A stretch of 18,867 nucleotides of DNA from DASYRM01 sp036004405 (GTDB taxonomy: Bacteria; Acidobacteriota; Vicinamibacteria; Vicinamibacterales; UBA2999), in the NCBI GenBank assembly GCA_036004405.1, contig DASYRM010000205.1:1-18867 (forward strand), in the 5' to 3' direction. A program made the translations under genes and the position numbers. Below, one piece after another: positions 5,848-12,918 of this stretch. Below the pieces are notes generated by a model. The model had not been told where the DNA came from. It worked only from the letters and a program-made list of their open reading frames with translations, and did not search any database. Position 1 is the stretch's first letter. Each line of letters begins with the position of its first letter.

Positions 5848-6477
5848 CTACGCGGTTTTCGGTTTTCCGCGGCCGACGCGGCCTTTTTCGCCGCCGGTCC
5901 ACCCGAGCTGAACGGCAATCCCGATGATGCCGAGCAGCCCCCACGCCACGGGCACCCAGCGCTGGCCGGGTGCGGGATCGAACGGGACCACCGTCCACAC
6001 GCCGCTGGTCGAGGCCGAGACGCCGAGCTGCTTCCCGGCCAGGCCGATCGCGCCGTGAATGATCATCAGCGCGCCCGCCACGCCGGATCCGACGATGACG
6101 AAATACCGCTGGAGGTAGGTCGAGAGGACGGCGCCGGCCACGGCAAACAGCACCACCGCCACCACCGGCGGCTCGCGATGCGCCAGCGAAAACGCCACGT
6201 TGGCGGCCACGGCCCCGAACGCGGCGCCCACCAGCGCCACGCCGATGTAGTAGGCGGTGTAGAGAATGAACGCGCCGATGAGCCCGCCGGCCACGCCGGC
6301 AATCAACATCGGCATGCGGTCGCTGACGCCGAACACCGAGCTCGCGGCGGCCGCGCCCAGCACGAAGCCGACGATGGCCAGCGACGTGCGGAACAACTTC
6401 CGGCCGAAGAAGCACACGACAATGCCCCCGAGCAGCAGCAGGGCGGCCGCGGGCAGCTGATCGACGGCTTGGACCAC
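5848..6477 (-). CDS. Multipass membrane protein, DUF4203/TMEM198-like
   Basis: 209 residues with about six to seven hydrophobic segments separated by short loops: about 9-23, 31-48, 57-75, 77-96, 104-120, 125-147 and 170-190. The first half carries FFGRKLFRTSLAIVGFVLG and the Gly/Ala-rich helices GGLIGAFILY and YIGVALVGAAFGAV, reminiscent of the DUF4203 family, whose molecular function is not established. The C-terminus is a short basic tail (EKGRVGRGKPKTA). It lies 18 bases after the recR stop and may be transcribed from the dnaX-recR operon, though it is not a usual member of it. Family assignment is by pattern memory and should be treated as tentative; membrane location is solid. Confidence 0.75.
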   Translation of the reverse strand: MVQAVDQLPAAALLLLGGIVVCFFGRKLFRTSLAIVGFVLGAAAASSVFGVSDRMPMLIAGVAGGLIGAFILYTAYYIGVALVGAAFGAVAANVAFSLAHREPPVVAVVLFAVAGAVLSTYLQRYFVIVGSGVAGALMIIHGAIGLAGKQLGVSASTSGVWTVVPFDPAPGQRWVPVAWGLLGIIGIAVQLGWTGGEKGRVGRGKPKTA

Positions 6478-6495
6478 GTTACCGATCGCTCCTCA

Positions 6496-7089
6496 TCAAA
6501 AGTCGCGACGCCCTTCCATCGCTCTCGTCATCGTGACCTCGTCGGCGTACTCGAGGTCGGATCCGACGGGGATGCCCATGGCGATGCGCGTGACGCGGAC
6601 GCCGAGCGGCTTGAGCAGCCGCGCCAGGTAGAGCGCGGTGGCCTCGCCCTCGACGGTGGGATTGGTGGCGAGAATCACCTCTTCCACGGTGCCGCTGCCC
6701 ACACGCGACAGCAGCCCTTTGATCTTCAGGTCGTCGGGCCCCACGCCGTGGAGCGGCGACAGCGCCCCCATGAGCACGTGATACAGCCCTTTGAACCCCT
6801 GGGTCTTTTCCACGACGCTGACGTTCTGCGGCTCTTCGACCACGCAGATGAGCCGCGTGTCGCGCGTGGCGCCGGTGCAGTAGACGCACGGGTCGCTGTC
6901 GGTGATGTTGTTGCACACCGAGCAGTAGGTGACACGCTCCTTGACGTCGCGGATCGCCTCGCACAGACGGTCGGCGTCCTCGCGCGGGGTCTTGAGGACG
7001 TGAAAGGCCAGCCGCTGGGCGCCCTTGGCACCGATGCCGGGCAGGCGCTGGAGCTGTTCGACGAGACGTGTGAGCGGTTCAGGAAGCAT
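6496..7089 (-). CDS. recR: Recombination mediator protein RecR
   Basis: 197 residues, the standard length. A helix-hairpin-helix lies at about 10-30 (LQRLPGIGAKGAQRLAFH), a four-cysteine zinc finger at Cys56, Cys59, Cys68 and Cys71 (CSVCNNITDSDPCVYC), and a TOPRIM domain at about 79-175 with the EEPQNV and ATNPTVEGEATA segments. With RecO (and RecF) it loads RecA onto SSB-coated single-stranded DNA at gaps. It follows ybaB by 25 bases and belongs to the classical dnaX-ybaB-recR operon. All key residues are present. Confidence 0.98.
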   Translation of the reverse strand: MLPEPLTRLVEQLQRLPGIGAKGAQRLAFHVLKTPREDADRLCEAIRDVKERVTYCSVCNNITDSDPCVYCTGATRDTRLICVVEEPQNVSVVEKTQGFKGLYHVLMGALSPLHGVGPDDLKIKGLLSRVGSGTVEEVILATNPTVEGEATALYLARLLKPLGVRVTRIAMGIPVGSDLEYADEVTMTRAMEGRRDF

Positions 7090-7114
7090 TCAGGGCGCGG
7101 CGGCGCAGGCGCGG

Positions 7115-7414
7115 TTACGACAACCCGGGGATCTTGAGCCCGCCCAGCAGGCCCTGCATCGCCCCACCGAGGCGTTCGTCCACCTTGCGCTGCGCGTCGT
7201 TGAGCGCGGCGACGATCATATCCTGCAGCATCTCCACGTCGTCCTTCGACACCACGGTGGGATCGATGACCAGCGACTCCACCTGCTTGGCGCCGTTCAT
7301 CACCACGGTCACCATGCCGCCTCCGGCCGTGGCTTCCACGCGCACCTCGGCCATCTGCTTCTGCAGGCGCTCCTGCATCTCCTTGGCCTGCCGCACCATG
7401 TCGACGATGTTCAT
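7115..7414 (-). CDS. ybaB: YbaB/EbfC family nucleoid-associated protein
   Basis: 99 residues, typical length. An N-terminal amphipathic helix (MVRQAKEMQERLQKQMAEV), a central beta-sheet (EATAGGGMVTVVMNGAKQV then LVIDPTVV) and a C-terminal helix (EMLQDMIVAALNDAQRKV) followed by a Gly/Leu tail form the EbfC fold, a DNA-binding homodimer shaped like tweezers. The ATG is six bases after the dnaX stop. The role in DNA organisation or repair is suggested by its constant position between dnaX and recR. Confidence 0.96.
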   Translation of the reverse strand: MNIVDMVRQAKEMQERLQKQMAEVRVEATAGGGMVTVVMNGAKQVESLVIDPTVVSKDDVEMLQDMIVAALNDAQRKVDERLGGAMQGLLGGLKIPGLS

Positions 7415-7420
7415 GGCGGA

Positions 7421-9142
7421 TTAAAGCTCCTCGACGTCTTTGATCTCGCCGGGGAACACGTCGAGCACGGCTTGCACGGCCGCCGATGCCATCGCCTCGG
7501 CCTTGAGATCCCGTTTGCCGTTCGACGACGGCGGCTCGGGGGCGTCCGCCGCCGGTTTGGCGCCGTTGGCGGCCGGCGCGCCGGTCTCCACCTGCACGGA
7601 CAAGACCGCGATCTTCCGGCCGGCCACGCGCTCGGCGGCGGCTTCGATCCACGCGCGGTTCTGTTCGAGCTGCTCGCGCAGCGCCCGGTGCGTGGGCAGA
7701 AACGCAAACATCACCTTGTCGCCCGACAGCTCGATCGACTGCGCCTGGGCGATGACGGTGTTGTAGAAGAACGCCTTGCCGCTCCGGATCTCCGCCAGCA
7801 GCGCGTCCTTGAGTTGCGACGACGGCGTGGTGGCCGGCGAGCTCGCCGGTGCGGCGGCAGCTGGAGCAGGGGTACGTAGAGGCGAACTTTTAGGTTCGCC
7901 TGCCGCAGGCGCGGTACGTAGAGGCGGACCTTTAGGTCCGCCTGCAGATCCGCCGGCGGCCGGGGCTGCCGCTGCCCGTGGCGCCACCGGTGCGGGCAGC
8001 GCCGGACGTCCCGATCCCATCTGCTCGAGCAGATCGGCCAGCGGCACGAGACGGCGCAGGTGCATCCACTTCAGCATCGCCATCTCGAAGTGGTAGCGCG
8101 GATGCGCGGCCACACGAATGTCCTGCTCGCACTTCGCCAGCAGATCGAAGGCGCGCATGAGGTCTTCGCGCGAGAAGCGCCCGGCGAGCGCCGTCAGCCG
8201 CGCGCGCTCACCCTCGGCCAGGTCGCCCTCGCCGGCGCGGCCCGGATCGACCATGACCATCATGATGTCGCGCACCACGCGCGTGAGCTCGCGGCACACC
8301 AGCTTGAGGTCGTGCCCAGACTCCACGGCGCGGTCCGCGAGCGCGAACGCGTGCGGCCCGTCCTCGTCGGCCACCGCCTCGATGAGGTCGAACAAGAGAT
8401 CGCGACCGACCAGTCCGAGCACGGTCGTGACGTCGTCGAGCGACACGGTCTGACCGGAGAATGCCAGCACCTGGTCGAGCGCGCTCTGCGCGTCGCGCAT
8501 GCTGCCTTCGGCCGCGCGCGCAATGAGCGCGAGCGAGTCGTCGCCCACCTCGATCTTCTCGGCGCCGGCGATCATGCGGAGCTGGTCGACGATGGCCTTG
8601 GTGGCAATGGTGCGGAACTCGAACACCTGTGAACGCGACAGGATGGTGTCGGGGATCTTGTGGAGCTCGGTCGTGGCCATCATGAAGACCACGTGGGCCG
8701 GCGGCTCTTCGATCGACTTCAGCAGCGCGTTGAACGAAGGCGTGGAGAGCTGGTGCACCTCGTCGATGATGAATACCTTGTAGCGGTCGCGCACCGGCGA
8801 GATCGCCAGCCCGGCAATGACCACCTCGCGGATGTTGTCGATGCCGGTGTGGCTGGCGGCGTCGATCTCGAGCACGTCCATGTCGCGCCCCTGCGCAATC
8901 TCGACGCAGGCGTCGCACTCACCGCACGGATCGGCCGACGGCCCCTTCTCGCAGTTGAGGGCCTTTGCCAGGATGCGTGCGGTGGTCGTCTTGCCGCAGC
9001 CGCGCGAGCCCGCGAACACGAAGGCGTGCGCGATGCGCCCGCTCGCGAGCGCGTTGCGCAACGTACGCGTGGTGGCCTGCTGCCCGACCACGTCGTCGAA
9101 GCGCTGCGGGCGCCACTTCCGGGCGAGCACCTGATAGGACAT
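7421..9142 (-). CDS. dnaX: DNA polymerase III subunit gamma/tau
   Basis: 573 residues. The clamp-loader ATPase motor has Walker A GSRGCGKTT at 45-53, a zinc module with Cys64, Cys73, Cys76 and Cys79, Walker B KVFIIDEVH at 122-130, sensor 1 ATTE at about 156-159 and the SRSQVF arginine-finger segment at 169-174 (most homologues have SRCQ). Domain III continues to about 370 and the C-terminal tau-like domain starts near 440 (LKDALLAEIRSGKAFFYN). It loads the beta clamp at replication forks. The Pro/Ala linker at about 385-440 contains two copies of a dispersed hairpin repeat translated in frame as GGPKGPPLRT (401-410) and GEPKSSPLRT (415-424). I see no A-rich slippery site for a programmed gamma frameshift. 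The gene lies just downstream of ffs. Confidence 0.97.
   Translation of the reverse strand: MSYQVLARKWRPQRFDDVVGQQATTRTLRNALASGRIAHAFVFAGSRGCGKTTTARILAKALNCEKGPSADPCGECDACVEIAQGRDMDVLEIDAASHTGIDNIREVVIAGLAISPVRDRYKVFIIDEVHQLSTPSFNALLKSIEEPPAHVVFMMATTELHKIPDTILSRSQVFEFRTIATKAIVDQLRMIAGAEKIEVGDDSLALIARAAEGSMRDAQSALDQVLAFSGQTVSLDDVTTVLGLVGRDLLFDLIEAVADEDGPHAFALADRAVESGHDLKLVCRELTRVVRDIMMVMVDPGRAGEGDLAEGERARLTALAGRFSREDLMRAFDLLAKCEQDIRVAAHPRYHFEMAMLKWMHLRRLVPLADLLEQMGSGRPALPAPVAPRAAAAPAAGGSAGGPKGPPLRTAPAAGEPKSSPLRTPAPAAAAPASSPATTPSSQLKDALLAEIRSGKAFFYNTVIAQAQSIELSGDKVMFAFLPTHRALREQLEQNRAWIEAAAERVAGRKIAVLSVQVETGAPAANGAKPAADAPEPPSSNGKRDLKAEAMASAAVQAVLDVFPGEIKDVEEL
7872..7901 (-). repeat. Hairpin repeat copy 4, in frame within dnaX
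   Basis: On the minus strand AGGCGAAC (7901-7894) and GTTCGCCT (7887-7880) pair across CTAAAA, and CTACGTAC follows. It codes for GEPKSSPLRT in the DnaX linker. The orientation is the same as the neighbouring copy, 12 bases away. Confidence 0.88.
7914..7943 (-). repeat. Hairpin repeat copy 5, in frame within dnaX
   Basis: On the minus strand AGGCGGACCT (7943-7934), loop AA, AGGTCCGCCT (7931-7922), then CTACGTAC. It codes for GGPKGPPLRT. The 10-bp stem is perfect and differs from the neighbour's by paired changes. Confidence 0.9.
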
Positions 9143-9160
9143 TGGCTGGGTGGACGCGGT

Positions 9161-9289
9161 GGGTGTGCCCCACCGCAGCCCGGCGCACCTGCGTACACCT
9201 CAGGGTCTGTTTAGCGCTGCTGCCTTCCGGCCCTGACGCGGTTCGCAGGCTGAAGTTGCACAGGGTCCGGGCCGCGGTGCGGCTCACCC
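9161..9289 (-). ncRNA. ffs: Signal recognition particle RNA (4.5S type)
   Basis: The minus strand contains the conserved domain IV core GTCAGGGCCGGAAGGCAGCA (GGAA tetraloop with the AGCAGC symmetric side) around 9236-9215. The flanks fold into one long hairpin: GGGTGAGCCGCACCGC at the 5' side (from 9289) pairs with GCGGTGGGGCACACCC at the 3' side (to 9161). The length, about 129 nt, fits the small bacterial form without an Alu domain. The RNA binds Ffh for co-translational membrane targeting. It lies 18 bases upstream of dnaX in the same direction, the known ffs/scr-dnaX-ybaB-recR order. The exact ends are estimated from the pairing. Confidence 0.95.
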
Positions 9290-9302
9290 ACTGCAAACCA
9301 GC

Positions 9303-9331
9303 AGTGTACTTCGTCGATTCGCCGCAGGCAA
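9303..9331 (-). promoter_or_regulatory. Likely sigma-70 promoter of ffs
   Basis: On the minus strand, TTGCCT (-35, 9331-9326) is separated by 17 bases from TACACT (-10, 9308-9303). This places the start near 9296, a few bases before the helix of the SRP RNA. Each hexamer matches four of six consensus bases. The rest of the 227-bp gap up to 9516 shows no gene. Confidence 0.6.
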
Positions 9332-9516
9332 ATGCCCCCTGGGATAAGAGACAGCGCGCGCCAAATGACACCCCCTCGCGCTCGGCGGAATCGCGTACGA
9401 ACCGCGTGGACTTGCGTTTTCGACCGACTAGCGAGGGCGAATCCTTTTGCGCGCGAGGCTGCTGCTGAAGAACTTCACTCGCGTCCCAGGTCCGAAAGCG
9501 ATTTCCGGTGGCGGCG

Positions 9517-10410
9517 TCAGTTCGCCTCAGGACGATCCGCGCTCTCGATCACAAGAACCTCGGCTTGAGCGCGAGCCGAGTCGATGCGCAGCCCCAGTTG
9601 TTCGGCGAGTGCCGTTGCAAGGGGCAGCGCGTCTGGCGACGCGGGTGTGGTCGACAAGCCATTGCTGGAGCGAGGCGGCAAAGGCCGAGCGAAATCGACC
9701 TCGAAGTCGTAGGCAACTGTGAGCCCGCTCGAGTCGGTGACAGCACGTTGCACATAGAACTGGAGACGTTGCGCCAACTGCGCGATCGTGGCGCCGGCTC
9801 CCGTCAAGTGAAGCGTTCCGTTGTCCCGCGTCTCGACTCGGATGCCACACCGCACCGGTGTCCGAGGTGCCGTCGGTCCCGTAGGTATCGGCCCACTCAC
9901 GCAAGTACCGCTGGCTGGTTTGAGCATCGGACCCGGCTGCGCGCTACTCCCGACGCTCAGTACGAATATCGGCATCTCGCGCCTCTCGCGACGGGTGACG
10001 AGTTTGAAGCGAGTGCCAAGAAGGGTGCGCACCATCGCTGAAAGCTCATTCGGCAGTCGCTCGGCGCCCGCCCGTGCGTCGATGTCAAATCGTTCAGTGT
10101 CCATCCACCCTTCACCACCAACAATTTGAAACTCCTGCAGTTCGAACTGATACGCCGCCTGGATCAGAGCGCGGAGCGTGGCGTTGGACGCCAAGAACCG
10201 TCCGCCTGGCAGCAGCTGAATGAAGGTCGCATTGTCCCCAGAGCGATTCGGCTTCACCGACGCCACTTCGAAAGAGAGAGGCATCTGCGGCGGCGGGACC
10301 TGCGCAGCGATGCCAGCGCCTGTCAGTACGATGAATGTGGCGGCCGTCGCCGTCGCAACGGCCCCCAAACGGCTTCGAGCGCAATCGATGGCGACACCTG
10401 ATCCGGACAT
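9517..10410 (-). CDS. TIGR03435 family secreted protein
   Basis: 297 residues from ATG 10410, chosen because it gives a signal peptide (hydrophobic about 16-35, cleavage near GIAA-QV); a longer reading would start inside the upstream gene's end. The family hallmarks are visible: LSFEVASVKPNRSG at about 45-58, ALIQAAYQFELQEFQIVGGEGW, LLGTRFKLVTRRERREMPIFVL at about 130-151, DSSGLTVAYDFEVDF, and the C-terminal LAEQLGLRIDSARAQAEVLVIESADRP. The family is defined by models only and is expanded in soil Acidobacteria; its biochemical role is unknown. It lies 55 bases after another member in the same direction. A perfect dyad covers the start codon, suggesting its own regulation. Moderate base-composition difference from the second copy suggests they are not a recent duplicate. 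Confidence 0.9.
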   Translation of the reverse strand: MSGSGVAIDCARSRLGAVATATAATFIVLTGAGIAAQVPPPQMPLSFEVASVKPNRSGDNATFIQLLPGGRFLASNATLRALIQAAYQFELQEFQIVGGEGWMDTERFDIDARAGAERLPNELSAMVRTLLGTRFKLVTRRERREMPIFVLSVGSSAQPGPMLKPASGTCVSGPIPTGPTAPRTPVRCGIRVETRDNGTLHLTGAGATIAQLAQRLQFYVQRAVTDSSGLTVAYDFEVDFARPLPPRSSNGLSTTPASPDALPLATALAEQLGLRIDSARAQAEVLVIESADRPEAN

Positions 10411-10426
10411 GTTATAAACATAACAT
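10409..10426. promoter_or_regulatory. Perfect dyad over the start codon of the TIGR03435 gene
   Basis: ATGTTAT-AAAC-ATAACAT is a perfect 7-bp inverted repeat that is AT-rich in a GC-rich neighbourhood and abuts the ATG at 10410-10408. On the minus strand it includes TATGTT, a possible -10. It looks like a repressor operator and has ATGT/ACAT ends of the kind known from PadR-family sites; which protein binds it is unknown. Confidence 0.5.
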
Positions 10427-10465
10427 ACCACGCGGGTCACCCCCGCGCACCTGTGAGACCGCGCG

Positions 10466-11338
10466 TCAGTTCTCGGTGGGAGTGCGATCGATGCGGTCGA
10501 TGACAAGCACCTCGATCGGAGCGCGCTGCTGCCGCAGCTTCAGGCCGACCCGCGCCAGCGCGTCCGGAACGGCGACTGAGGATGCCGTTTCCGCCAGCCG
10601 CAGCGCTTCCGGCGAAACCACGTAACCGGCGGCGGCGACGGAGCGGGACATCAGGGCCTGGAAGTCTTCCGGCGTCAGCACGACGGCGACGTTGTACCGC
10701 CCTTCGAGCCCCGTCATGTCCAGGATCGGCCGATCGACGAACGGCGCGAGCAGATCGGCCAACGCCTTCATCGTTACGCGCGTGGCCTCGAACCGATTGC
10801 CGCCAATGGCAAACCTGCCCCCGTCGCCGAGATCGGTGACTCTCCGTCCTCCCTCCGGTCCGCTTTCGGCCGTGAACGGGCCAGGAGGCGGCGCTTCGTC
10901 GGGAAGCCGGACGAGCGGCGGGCCCTGCGGCGCGACCTCGAGCGCGTACACCGGGAGCTCACGCGGCTCGCGGTGTGCGCGAATGCGGAAACGTTCCTCG
11001 AGCAGCGCTCGGAGCATGGCCGGCACCTGCTGCAGGGCTGCGCCGTCGTCGGGCATCTTCGCGACGATGTCGAACATCGCGGTTCCCATCCACGCCGGGC
11101 CGGCAATCTGATGGTCGCGCACGCCGTACGCCGCCGCGATGTACGCCCGCAGCGAGCCGAAGATGAACCGCGCCTGCGTGGGACCAATGCGAACCCCCAC
11201 GGGCCCGGCCGGCGGGCGAGCCGACGGCCTGATCGAGGCTACGTCGAAGCGTGGCGGCGCCTGCGCGGCACGGGTGACGACCGCCCCGGCGGCGAGGGTG
11301 GCCGTCGACAGAAGCATCGCCGTCCAGGTTCGAATCAT
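10466..11338 (-). CDS. TIGR03435 family secreted protein (second copy)
   Basis: 290 residues from ATG 11338, which gives MIRTWTAMLLSTATLAAGAV as signal peptide with cleavage near TRAAQA; the upstream in-frame ATG at 11401 only adds a charged stretch. Family motifs are PPRFDVASIRPSA at about 28-40, YIAAAYGVRDHQIAGPAWM, ALLEERFRIRAHREPRELPVYAL, LDMTGLEGRYNVAVVL, and the C-terminal VGLKLRQQRAPIEVLVIDRIDRTPTEN. Typical length and complete. Protein identity to the first copy is low outside these motifs, so the pair is an old paralogue set. Function unknown. It sits downstream of a small secreted protein on the same strand. Confidence 0.9.
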   Translation of the reverse strand: MIRTWTAMLLSTATLAAGAVVTRAAQAPPRFDVASIRPSARPPAGPVGVRIGPTQARFIFGSLRAYIAAAYGVRDHQIAGPAWMGTAMFDIVAKMPDDGAALQQVPAMLRALLEERFRIRAHREPRELPVYALEVAPQGPPLVRLPDEAPPPGPFTAESGPEGGRRVTDLGDGGRFAIGGNRFEATRVTMKALADLLAPFVDRPILDMTGLEGRYNVAVVLTPEDFQALMSRSVAAAGYVVSPEALRLAETASSVAVPDALARVGLKLRQQRAPIEVLVIDRIDRTPTEN

Positions 11339-11397
11339 CTCGGGGCGAGGTGTACGTCTGGAGGCTGCTGCGCGGCGATCGAATGAACCCTCTCGAT

Positions 11398-11754
11398 TCA
11401 AGGCCGTCGACAGATTCTCGGGTCGACGGATCGGATCAAAAACCTGGGACCGTCTTCGGGGACTTCATGCCGGATTGCCCGGTCGACGTTTGGATCGGCA
11501 GGGATCAACGTCAACCCGCAGACGACCGTCGGTTTTGCGGCGACGCGTGGGTCTGAAGGCTGATTGAGCGTCGGCGTCGGCGTCGGCGTCGGAAACAGGA
11601 AGCGTGGCGGCGAGGGAGGCTTGCTCGACAGTGCGAACAGGTTCCCGAGAGGGTTCCCTTTGGGCCGCAAGCCATCCGTCGGCTGCTGCGCCGCGATCGA
11701 AGCCGACCCGATGTGAACGACGGCGACGAACGCAACGATCGCAGTGATCCGCAT
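11398..11754 (-). CDS. Small secreted protein of unknown function
   Basis: 118 residues. A clean signal peptide (MRITAIVAFVAVVHIGSASI, cleavage near IAA-QQ at 22-23) is followed by a Pro/Thr-rich linker containing PTPTPTPT at about 55-62, then a short conserved-looking end with AKPTVVCGLTLIPADPNVDR and PRFLIRSVDPRICR. Two cysteines (about 79 and 115) could form a disulfide. I recall similar short secreted proteins in Vicinamibacteria genomes but no named family, so no function is proposed. It lies between the second TIGR03435 gene and a larger secreted protein, all on one strand with gaps of 59 and 79 bases. Confidence 0.7.
   Translation of the reverse strand: MRITAIVAFVAVVHIGSASIAAQQPTDGLRPKGNPLGNLFALSSKPPSPPRFLFPTPTPTPTLNQPSDPRVAAKPTVVCGLTLIPADPNVDRAIRHEVPEDGPRFLIRSVDPRICRRP
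11569..11592 (+). repeat. Hexamer tandem repeat, four units of CGTCGG
   Basis: CGTCGG occurs four times in tandem. On the minus strand it encodes the PTPTPTPT linker of the small secreted protein. A copy-number change would keep the frame. Confidence 0.85.
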
Positions 11755-11833
11755 TGGCGTCTCCTCGGCGCATTGTAAGCGGTATCCGCACTGAGCTTCA
11801 CGCCAGCCCAGCTTCTATTGCCAGGCTGCTCCG

Positions 11834-12517
11834 CTATCGCCAGCCTGCCGCATCGGCGGCCCGTACGACGCCGAACCTCAGCGAAACGACTTCGGGAATC
11901 TCCTCGGTGTATATCGCCTTGTACATTACGAAGGTCCTCAGAGGCGTCAGGCTCTCGAGCGGGTAGGCGGCCACGAAGGCGACGTCGTCGTAGGGAAGCG
12001 TTGCGCCGAATGTCTCGAGCAGTTCTTTCGCCGGCTTCCACCACACCGGAGGCACCCCACCCCTGACCGTACTGAAGGGGACCCCGGCCCTCTCGACCGA
12101 TGGCGGAGGCGTCCGAAGCATGGCCACACGTGGCCGCAGCGCGGCAAACTCCTCCGCCCGGCTCGGGTCGACCACGTCGCGGCCGTACCACCTGAACGCG
12201 ATGTAGGCGAGCGGCTCCGTCAAAACGGGGTTCACGTCGGCCGCCTCGAGGTGCTCGCCCCGCGCCGCGGCCGCGTGCGACAGGAACGCGACGCGAAGGA
12301 ACGGCGTGTACACGGCACCAACGACCACCGTGTTGTCTTCCCTGCCGGCGTGGCGTAGCAGATACGGCTGGGGATCGTGCGTCGCCCCGAACACGATGGC
12401 TTCCTCGATGGCGGCGCGCGTCAGGGCTCGGGGCGCCGCTTCAACCGTCGCCCAGTCGTGGCCGACAACGAGGGCACCGAGGCACGCCAGCACGGCAGAT
12501 GCGTTGGCCATTCTCAC
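11834..12517 (-). CDS. Secreted protein of unknown function
   Basis: 227 residues from ATG 12517 (ATG 12511, two codons in, is equally possible). A hydrophobic signal segment ASAVLACLGALVVG is followed by probable cleavage near VEA-AP (26-27). The mature part begins LTRAAIEEAIVFGATHDPQPYLL and contains NTVVVGAVYTPFLRVAFLSHAAAARG, PLAYIAFRWYGRD, VWWKPAKELLETFG and YTEEIPEVVSLRFGVV. The alternating beta pattern and absence of internal membrane segments suggest a periplasmic or exported soluble protein. I do not recognise a named family. It is transcribed divergently from the padR gene across a 71-bp gap that holds the padR dyad, so PadR may also control it. Confidence 0.72.
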   Translation of the reverse strand: MRMANASAVLACLGALVVGHDWATVEAAPRALTRAAIEEAIVFGATHDPQPYLLRHAGREDNTVVVGAVYTPFLRVAFLSHAAAARGEHLEAADVNPVLTEPLAYIAFRWYGRDVVDPSRAEEFAALRPRVAMLRTPPPSVERAGVPFSTVRGGVPPVWWKPAKELLETFGATLPYDDVAFVAAYPLESLTPLRTFVMYKAIYTEEIPEVVSLRFGVVRAADAAGWR

Positions 12518-12547
12518 TGCACCCTCCCCGCGTCGCGATCCTAACTC

Positions 12548-12575
12548 TTGACACCCGCGCGTCTATGTCTACACT
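12548..12575 (+). promoter_or_regulatory. padR promoter
   Basis: A perfect -35 TTGACA (12548-12553), 16 bases, and TACACT (12570-12575) as -10. The expected start is near 12582, only about seven bases before the ATG at 12589, so the message would be almost leaderless; no Shine-Dalgarno is visible. Confidence 0.65.
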
Positions 12576-12582
12576 GTAGACA
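12566..12582. promoter_or_regulatory. Operator dyad over the padR -10 region
   Basis: TGTCTACA-C-TGTAGACA is a perfect 8-bp inverted repeat covering the -10 hexamer and the predicted start point. A repressor bound here would block the promoter, so autoregulation by PadR is the simplest reading. The TACA-N-TGTA core also resembles BlaI/MecI-type sites, but no such gene is in the window. Confidence 0.7.
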
Positions 12583-12588
12583 CATAAC

Positions 12589-12918
12589 ATGGCGGAAGTC
12601 ATCGGCCACTTCGAACAGGCAGTTCTCGTGGCGCTCGTCCGCCTGGGGAGTGATGCCTACGGCCGCGCGATCCTGAACGAGGTGCAGAAGCGGCTCGAGC
12701 GCGAAGTCTCCGCCGGCGCAGTCTACGCGACCCTCGAGCGCCTTGAAGCGAAGGGCTTCGCGCTTTCCCGGCTCGCGCCGGGCACCGCCATCCGCGGCGG
12801 CCGCGCGAGGCGCTATTTCGTCCCAACCGCCACGGGCATCAGAGCCCTGAACGAGGCGAAATCGGCGAGCGACTCCCTCTGGCGCGGCCTCGCCTGGCCG
12901 CTGAAGGTGCGCACATGA
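12589..12918 (+). CDS. PadR family transcriptional regulator
   Basis: 109 residues, the short PadR-s1 form. The winged helix-turn-helix occupies nearly the whole protein: FEQAVLVALVRLGSDAYGRAIL (1-29), a basic helix, VSAGAVYATLERLEAKGF as recognition helix at about 40-57, and the wing GGRARRYFVPTATG at about 70-83. Such proteins are dimeric repressors. The next gene overlaps it by four bases (ATGA) and encodes a membrane protein with a permease-prefix-like N-terminus, a common partner in Acidobacteria. A perfect dyad lies over its own promoter. Confidence 0.93.
   Translation: MAEVIGHFEQAVLVALVRLGSDAYGRAILNEVQKRLEREVSAGAVYATLERLEAKGFALSRLAPGTAIRGGRARRYFVPTATGIRALNEAKSASDSLWRGLAWPLKVRT

Noticed and set aside
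5686..7137. 483-codon plus-strand open frame
   Set aside because: It lies opposite recR and the membrane protein and has no recognisable domain; its composition is that of an antisense GC-rich frame.
7421..9142. Programmed frameshift giving a short gamma form of DnaX
   Set aside because: No A-rich slippery heptamer followed by a stem-loop was visible in the linker region.
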